In this document: one piece after another, positions 58,733-64,000 of the stretch
Layout: the number at the start of each line of letters is the position of its first letter
Position numbering within the stretch: position 1 is the stretch's first letter
Position numbers and translations under genes: made by a program
Origin: Tisiphia sp964030975
GTDB taxonomy: Bacteria > Pseudomonadota > Alphaproteobacteria > Rickettsiales > Rickettsiaceae
DNA length: 64,000 bases
Assembly (NCBI RefSeq): GCF_964030975.1
Contig: NZ_CAXIQH010000001.1
Span: 1,550,001-1,614,000, forward strand
Direction of reading: 5' to 3'
Notes under the pieces: generated by a model
What the model saw: the letters and a program-made list of their open reading frames with translations, nothing else
What the model was told of the DNA's origin: nothing
Database searches by the model: none

Positions 58733-60883
58733 ATGAGTAAGAAAATTATAGTTGATGCTAACTTTCCTAATGAAACAAGGGTAGTATTACTAAATCAGAA
58801 TAACAATATTGAAGATATTGAATATGAAACTGCGATAAAACAGCAAAACAAGGGTAATATATATCTTGCAAAAGTTATAAGAGTTGAACCCGCCTTACAG
58901 GCTGCCTTTATAGACTATGGTCCGGACAAAAGTGGATTCTTACCTTTCACTGAAATTAGTCCATATTATTATAATATACCAGCATCTGACCTTAAATCTT
59001 TGCCCTCTATAAATAAGTTACAAGAAATCTCTCTTTCAGATATTACCCAAGATGATCTTGTAGAACCCGAAACAAAGAGAGATTATAATCTGATAATAGA
59101 TAGTGAAGAAATTGATTTAAATGCTATAGAAAGATTAGTGGACGAAAAAATTCAGGTAGAATTTAATTTAGATGTTTTAGATAACGACATTGAAACAATA
59201 AGTGTGGAAAGAAGTGATAAAGATGAAGAGAATAAACAAAAGCAATATAAAATTCAAGAAGTAATAAAAAAGGGACAGGTTCTGCTTGTACAAGTTACCA
59301 AGGAGGAAAGGGGTAATAAAGGTGCGTCGTTTACGACATTTTTGTCTCTTGCTGGGAAATATTGTGTTTTAATGCCTAATACGCCCTCGCAAAATGGTGT
59401 ATCGCGTAAGATATCCAATGCTGATGAACGAAGAAGGCTTAAGAATATAGTAAGTAAAATAACTTCAACTAATAGTAGCAGTGCGTCAAGTATTATAATT
59501 CGTACGGCTGGTGCTGGCTGTACTACTTTAGACATAAAAAGAGATTATGATTATTTAGTAAGATTATGGAATAAAGTTAGAGAGAGTACCTTTAAATCTA
59601 TAGCTCCATGTTTTATACACGAAGAAGATGGGCTAATTCAAAAGGTCATCCGAGATATGTGTGATCATACCGTTAAAGAGTTAATCATACAAGGTAGTGA
59701 GTCATATCGAAATGCTGTAAAATTCATGAAGGATATATTACCTACGGATCTCGGTAAGCTCAAAGAATACAAAAATAAAATACCAATCTTTACAAAATTT
59801 GTTGTTGAAGAGCAGCTAACCAAGTTATATCAACCTGTTTTTGCTTTACCTTCTGGTGGATATATAGTAATAAATCCAACAGAAGCTCTTATTTCAATTG
59901 ATGTTAACTCAGGCAGAGCAACTGCTGAAAAAAATATTGAAGAAACGGCGTTAAAAACTAACTTGGAAGCTGCCAGAGAAATTGCTAGGCAAATTAAATT
60001 AAGAGATTTATCAGGCTTAGTAGTTATTGATTTTATCGATATGTATGATACTAGAAATCGTAGGATTATTGAGAGATCTTTTAAGGAATTTCTAAGTCGG
60101 GATCGTGCAAGAATTCAAACTGCTAATATTAGCCAATTTGGTTTGCTTGAGATGTCTCGCCAAAGATTAAGATCATCATTTTTGGAATCGAATTCATCGA
60201 TTTGTTCGTATTGTAATGGCAAAGGGCTTGTTAGAGCAGATGAGTCAAATGCTATGTTAATTTTACGTACGATAGAAAATGAAATCTTTAATGACAATAT
60301 CGATCTAGTAAATGTTTTTGCTAATATTCATTCGGTCATCTATTTACTGAATAATAAACGTTTAGAAATATCTCTAATTGAAGAAAAGTATAGTTTAAAG
60401 TTAAGGTTCCACGCTGATCCATCTGCCACTTCTGATAATTATTCAATTGAAAAAATAAAATTGCCAAAAAAGGCTAACCATGCTGGGACTGCTAATAAAC
60501 CACTAATTCAAAATCAGTCCTCTAATTATCAAGAAGAAAAGAATAATAAAGAGTTGCCTATTAATTCAAATCCTAATAGAAAGAAGCAAAAATGGAAAAA
60601 CTCTGATAAATTAGAAACTAGCAATGAGTTAAATAAAAATGTAGAAGTAACAATTGATAAAGAGGAAGTTGTTGTTAATCAAGAAACGGATAAGGCATTA
60701 GTGGTAACTGAGTTAAACAATGAAAATGTTGTTGATACCATTAAGTCAAATCGTAAATATATTGATAAAAAATCAAATTATTCGCGTCCCCCTAGAAGGC
60801 GTAACTATAATAAAAACAAAGTGGATGAAAATGATAGTGAACAATCTCAGGATGGAACTAAACAGGAGGAACCTAATAGTTGA
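58733..60883 (+). CDS. rne: ribonuclease E/G
   Basis: 716 residues. The N-terminal S1 domain (GNIYLAKVIRVEPALQAAFI, DYGPDKSGFLPFTEI) is split by an acidic insertion of about 100 residues, common in alphaproteobacterial RNase E. The catalytic magnesium aspartates lie in ISIDVNSGRAT and VVIDFIDMYDTRNRR. The zinc-link cysteines are CSYCNGKGL, with Ser in place of the usual Pro. The C-terminal 170 residues are basic, disordered scaffold (NRKKQKWKNSDKLE). It cleaves mRNA and rRNA precursors. lptE overlaps its stop. Confidence 0.95.
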   Translation: MSKKIIVDANFPNETRVVLLNQNNNIEDIEYETAIKQQNKGNIYLAKVIRVEPALQAAFIDYGPDKSGFLPFTEISPYYYNIPASDLKSLPSINKLQEISLSDITQDDLVEPETKRDYNLIIDSEEIDLNAIERLVDEKIQVEFNLDVLDNDIETISVERSDKDEENKQKQYKIQEVIKKGQVLLVQVTKEERGNKGASFTTFLSLAGKYCVLMPNTPSQNGVSRKISNADERRRLKNIVSKITSTNSSSASSIIIRTAGAGCTTLDIKRDYDYLVRLWNKVRESTFKSIAPCFIHEEDGLIQKVIRDMCDHTVKELIIQGSESYRNAVKFMKDILPTDLGKLKEYKNKIPIFTKFVVEEQLTKLYQPVFALPSGGYIVINPTEALISIDVNSGRATAEKNIEETALKTNLEAAREIARQIKLRDLSGLVVIDFIDMYDTRNRRIIERSFKEFLSRDRARIQTANISQFGLLEMSRQRLRSSFLESNSSICSYCNGKGLVRADESNAMLILRTIENEIFNDNIDLVNVFANIHSVIYLLNNKRLEISLIEEKYSLKLRFHADPSATSDNYSIEKIKLPKKANHAGTANKPLIQNQSSNYQEEKNNKELPINSNPNRKKQKWKNSDKLETSNELNKNVEVTIDKEEVVVNQETDKALVVTELNNENVVDTIKSNRKYIDKKSNYSRPPRRRNYNKNKVDENDSEQSQDGTKQEEPNS

Positions 60884-61404
60884 TAAAGAGTAGCTTGAAT
60901 TTATTATTAATCGTCACTTACTTGTTTTTATCTACTTCTTGTAGTTTAAGACCTGTATATAGTAATAAATATAGTTTACAGGAATTAAACCAATTAAGTG
61001 CTATTGAAATTGAGCCAATAGACTCCATTGGTGGTGCAGAATTTTGTTATTATTTGTCTAGTATTTTGCCAAGATCTACAACATCAACAACGAAGTATTT
61101 ATTAAAGGTACAATTTACCAACAAAAGTTTACCACTTATTATTCAAAAGAATTCTGATGTGTTAAGAGAAACAGTAAGTCAAACTATTCAATATAGGTTA
61201 GTTGATATTGTAACTAATCAAGATGTTACTTCAGGAACGTTCCGGCATGTAACTTCTTATAGCACTGCTTCTTCACCTTATCACAGCTATATAGAAAATG
61301 AGAAGGCATTAGAAGAACTTACGAAACAAGGGGCGAATGAGACACTGGAAAGATTAATTTTATATTTTAAACAAAATAGTATAGCTAAACCGTTAAGGTT
61401 ATAG
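60880..61404 (+). CDS. lptE: LPS-assembly lipoprotein LptE-like
   Basis: 174 residues starting at TTG 60880, which overlaps the rne stop. Lipoprotein signal LLLIVTYLFLSTSC with Cys as the lipobox residue, then SLRPVYSNKYSLQELN, the LPxY-type start typical of LptE. The remainder has the two-strand/two-helix features (YLLKVQFTNKSLPLIIQKNS, LRETVSQTIQYRLVDIVTNQ). It would plug LptD in the outer membrane; lptA, lptB and lptC are also in the window. Confidence 0.85.
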   Translation: MIKSSLNLLLIVTYLFLSTSCSLRPVYSNKYSLQELNQLSAIEIEPIDSIGGAEFCYYLSSILPRSTTSTTKYLLKVQFTNKSLPLIIQKNSDVLRETVSQTIQYRLVDIVTNQDVTSGTFRHVTSYSTASSPYHSYIENEKALEELTKQGANETLERLILYFKQNSIAKPLRL

Positions 61405-61579
61405 ATAATTCCTTCGCTATTAGCGAGGAGCTACTTTAGTAGCGACGAAGCAATCCAAAAAAGTGACAAAAATGGATTGCTTCGTCGGCTTACGCCTACT
61501 CGCAATGACCATTTAGGAATTTATAACGATATCAACAACCTAATCGGGTTAGCTATAGCCGTAAATATGAGCATTAAAG
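61405..61579. repeat. palindrome with family B end between lptE and holA
   Basis: GAGGAGCTACTTTAGTAGCG ... TTACGCCTACTCGCAATGAC palindrome with GACGAAGCAATCC inside (about 61424-61509), followed by a B end (CCTAATCGGGTTAGCTATAG, to 61558). Twenty bases remain before holA. Confidence 0.75.
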
Positions 61580-62554
61580 ATGAAGTTCTACCTATCACAA
61601 ATTGTGCAACTACTTGACAAGATAGACAATGGACAAATTAAGGCTCTGTTACTTTATGGTCCAGATAAAGGGTATATAGATAAAGTTTGTAAGACTTTGC
61701 TGAAGAAATTTGATTTACTAAAAACCTCGATAGAATATTCAGAGATTAAATCTCGCTCGCTTGATACTTTAGTTAATACCCAAAATTTCTTTATGCAGAA
61801 ACAATTGATTATCGTAAGGTCAGTTGGTGAGTCTATAGATAAATCTTTAAAACTTGCTCTTAGTAAAGATTCATTACATTTCTTAGTGTTTATTGCTGAT
61901 GAATTATCAACTGCTTCTAGCATACGTAAGTTCTTTGAAACTGAAACTTATTTGGCTTCTTTAGCTTGTTATCATGACGATGAACAAAAAATTGCTAAGA
62001 TAATTTTACATAAATGTAATAGTGTGGGTAAGGTTATAAAAGAAGATGCTGTTAACTATTTAACAACTCGCCTAAAAGGCGATCACCAAATGCTAGTTAG
62101 TGAAATCGATAAATTAATATATTTTGCATTTGATAAAGAGCAGATTACTTTGGATGATGCACGGCGGGTAGTTAGTGATGATTTTATGGGAAATGGGGAT
62201 AATCTATGTGCTTATTTTTCCTCAAGAGATCCTGATAAATTTCTACAAGAATTCAATAAATTAAAACAACAAAATATTAATGAAGTACTAATTATCAGAG
62301 CATTAATCAGATATTATCTGAATTTATACACTGTATTGAGTAAATTAGAAACTGGTGTTGATATAGATATAGCTGTAAAATCACTATCTCCACCAATTTT
62401 TTACAAATATGTGGTAAGTTTTAAAAAAGCTGTAAATAGGCTTAAATTAGATGATTGCATTAAAGCACTGAAACATCTGCAGCAAGCAGAAATTGATTAT
62501 AAGCTAAATCCAGCTGGTTTTGATATATATCAACAAATTTATGTTAAAACATAA
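61580..62554 (+). CDS. holA: DNA polymerase III subunit delta
   Basis: 324 residues. Clamp-loader AAA+ relative without a functional P-loop: ALLLYGPDKGYIDKVCKTLL at the N-terminus, KQLIIVRSVGES, SIRKFFETETYLASLACYHD and the collar region INEVLIIRALIRYYLNLYTV. In many bacteria it follows lptE, as here. It opens the sliding clamp together with the dnaX product. Confidence 0.93.
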   Translation: MKFYLSQIVQLLDKIDNGQIKALLLYGPDKGYIDKVCKTLLKKFDLLKTSIEYSEIKSRSLDTLVNTQNFFMQKQLIIVRSVGESIDKSLKLALSKDSLHFLVFIADELSTASSIRKFFETETYLASLACYHDDEQKIAKIILHKCNSVGKVIKEDAVNYLTTRLKGDHQMLVSEIDKLIYFAFDKEQITLDDARRVVSDDFMGNGDNLCAYFSSRDPDKFLQEFNKLKQQNINEVLIIRALIRYYLNLYTVLSKLETGVDIDIAVKSLSPPIFYKYVVSFKKAVNRLKLDDCIKALKHLQQAEIDYKLNPAGFDIYQQIYVKT

Positions 62555-62665
62555 TTTAATTAGATTTTTTACTTAGTGGCAGAAATTTTTATGATATATT
62601 GCTTAAACAGAGTAAAAAATAATATTTTGAATATAATTTGTTAAAAAAGTATCTAGGTGAGATTA
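62555..62665. other. tolB upstream region
   Basis: AT-rich. AGGTGA at 62655-62660 lies six bases before GTG 62666, which supports that start. No repeat is seen. Confidence 0.5.
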
Positions 62666-64000
62666 GTGGTCAAGTATTTATTTGTTATATTAGACTTCTT
62701 GTATAAGTCAAAAAAGCCCTCGGGATTTTTAGGAGAGACAAAGCCTGCTACCTTCGCGTATAGAGACGTACGTGAGGAACATAGGCAAGTTTCGGCAACA
62801 ATATTACCAACTAGCCTGGCACTAGCTAAATTGTTGGCTTATGTAGGAAATATACTGTTATTAGCTATTAACTTTAATAGCTATGCAATAGAAACTATAG
62901 TTATAGAGCGTGGACATGTTGATCCAATGCCGATAGCTATTAATAAATTTGATGCAGATGATGGTGGGAATAGTGTAATTGGTACTGATATAATTAGTGT
63001 AATATCTAATGACCTAAAGAGTTCCGGCATGTTTCGCCCAATTTCTACTACCTCTTTTATAGAACAAGTTTTAGGAATACAACATAAGCCTCTTTTTGCT
63101 GCTTGGCGACAAATTAATGCTAATTTGCTAATTAATGGTGAGGTTACTAAGCTATCTTCTGGCAAGATAAAGGTTAGTTTTATATTATGGGATGTAAGTT
63201 TAGAAAAAGATCTTATAGGTGAGGTGTTTGAAATACCAGCACATTTATGGCGTAGGGTAGCTCATAAAATAGCTGATAAGATTTACGAGAAAATTACCGG
63301 AGATTCAGGTTATTTTGATACGAGAATAGTGTATGTGTCAGAAAGTGGACCTTATCTAAAACGGGTAAAGAGAATAGCTATGATGGATCATGATGGTGCT
63401 AATCATAAATATCTGTCAGACGGTAAAAATCTAGTTCTTACTCCAAGATTTTCCCCGCAGGCAGATAAGATTATGTATTTATCGTATGCACGGAAACAAA
63501 AACCACATGTTTATATTCGTGATCTTAAAACAGGTAAAGAAAAATTAGTCGGTAATTTCCCTGGTATGTCCTTTGCCCCAAGATTCTCCCCTCAGGGGGA
63601 TAAGGCTATAATGTCAATAGCAAGAAATGGTGCTACCCATATTTTTGAAATTGATTTGGATAGTATGGCGACTAAGCAATTGACCAAGGGTATTGGGATT
63701 AATACTTCTCCTAGCTATTCACCGGATGGCAGTAAAATAGTTTTTAATTCTGATCGAAGTGGAGCAAGACAATTATATATTATGAATTCTGATGGTTCAA
63801 ATGTGGAACGTATCAGTTTTGGCGGAGGGGTTTATGCTGCACCAAGTTGGTCACCTAGGGGAGATTATATAGCCTTTACTAAAATTTCTAAAGGAGAAGG
63901 TTTTACCATTGGGCTAATGAAAGTACTTGCCAATGGCGAGGAGAATAGTGAAAGAATTATAACTAGTGGATACCTAGTGGAAAGTCCGTGTTGGTCAGCA
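62666..64000 (+). CDS. tolB: Tol-Pal system protein TolB, with in-frame repeat insertion (3' end beyond window)
   Basis: 445 codons visible. The native signal peptide would read MVKYLFVIL joined to NILLLAINFNSYA; a family E element of about 52 codons separates these two parts. The mature N-domain (IVIERGHVDPMPIAINKF, VISNDLKSSGMFRPISTTSF) and the propeller follow, with its repeated units (LTPRFSPQADKIMYLS, FAPRFSPQGDKAIMSI, TSPSYSPDGSKIVFNSDRSG, APSWSPRGDYIAFTKI). TolB is the periplasmic link between TolQRA and Pal in envelope constriction. The Shine-Dalgarno AGGTGA supports the GTG. The insertion has no stop in frame. Confidence 0.93.
   Translation, partial: MVKYLFVILDFLYKSKKPSGFLGETKPATFAYRDVREEHRQVSATILPTSLALAKLLAYVGNILLLAINFNSYAIETIVIERGHVDPMPIAINKFDADDGGNSVIGTDIISVISNDLKSSGMFRPISTTSFIEQVLGIQHKPLFAAWRQINANLLINGEVTKLSSGKIKVSFILWDVSLEKDLIGEVFEIPAHLWRRVAHKIADKIYEKITGDSGYFDTRIVYVSESGPYLKRVKRIAMMDHDGANHKYLSDGKNLVLTPRFSPQADKIMYLSYARKQKPHVYIRDLKTGKEKLVGNFPGMSFAPRFSPQGDKAIMSIARNGATHIFEIDLDSMATKQLTKGIGINTSPSYSPDGSKIVFNSDRSGARQLYIMNSDGSNVERISFGGGVYAAPSWSPRGDYIAFTKISKGEGFTIGLMKVLANGEENSERIITSGYLVESPCWSA
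62692..62848 (+). repeat. family E element translated inside tolB
   Basis: Begins AGACTTCTTGTATAAGTC, core CTCGGGATTTTTAGGAGAG, AAGCCTGCTACCTTCGCG, ACGTACGTGAGGAACATAGG, and ends near GGCTTATGTAGG. It matches the intergenic copy at 45638-45780. In the tolB frame it reads KPSGFLGETKPATFAYRDVR and on. Confidence 0.9.

Overview
AT-rich chromosome segment of an obligate intracellular alphaproteobacterium of the order Rickettsiales, almost certainly family Rickettsiaceae (Rickettsia or a close, repeat-rich sister lineage). The gene families fit this: an rOmpB-like autotransporter, three tandem Adr-type outer-membrane barrels, a VirB2-type pilin of the rvh kind, ProP-like MFS carriers, small HD-only SpoT proteins, a 485-residue isocitrate dehydrogenase, the petABC bc1 operon, mnh antiporter genes, and a KdsD-LptC-LptA-LptB operon. 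Assignment is from gene content only.

Layout. 1-7.3 kb is accessory: a decayed IS5-family element, a duplicated SpoT-like HD gene whose second copy is broken by a 136-bp MITE and an IS701-family element, and an ORF-less group II intron sitting in a palindromic repeat. 7.2-16 kb is surface: a truncated OmpB-like autotransporter and three paralogous barrels. 16.7-23.8 kb is housekeeping: LPS (kdsD, lptC, lptA, lptB), a small NfeD-like protein, a P-loop kinase-like protein, tRNA-Cys, xerD, cox subunit III and the rvhB2-like pilin. Two identical inverted copies of a 1.63-kb IS (24.2-25.8 and 42.5-44.2 kb) bracket secB, dcd, ybaB, dnaX, a Nudix gene, the SRP RNA, lolA, bcp, surf1, rpoD, dnaG, a DGK1-like kinase, greA, petC-petB-petA and a glycine-rich orphan. 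After that come a DUF2670-like protein, ccmB, three mnh-type antiporter genes, two tandem 77-residue membrane proteins, an IS630 element, icd, skp-bamA-rseP (envelope biogenesis), nusB-rlmE, an MFS gene, rne-lptE, holA and the start of tolB. The envelope theme is strong: Lpt transport (A, B, C, E), Lol, Bam/Skp, RseP, TolB.

The striking feature is the repeat landscape. At least seven families of short palindromic elements fill nearly every intergenic gap, often inserted into one another up to five deep. Three are in frame inside essential genes: the signal-peptide region of cytochrome c1 (petC), the signal peptide of tolB and a periplasmic loop of rseP. Others supply stop or start codons to neighbouring genes. 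For two families I could define the mobile unit from empty sites or target duplications in the same window: a 136-bp MITE with TA duplications, and a 234-bp element with 9-bp duplications. The second family is the host of the group II intron, whose EBS1 and EBS2 pair exactly with the repeat's terminal inverted repeat.
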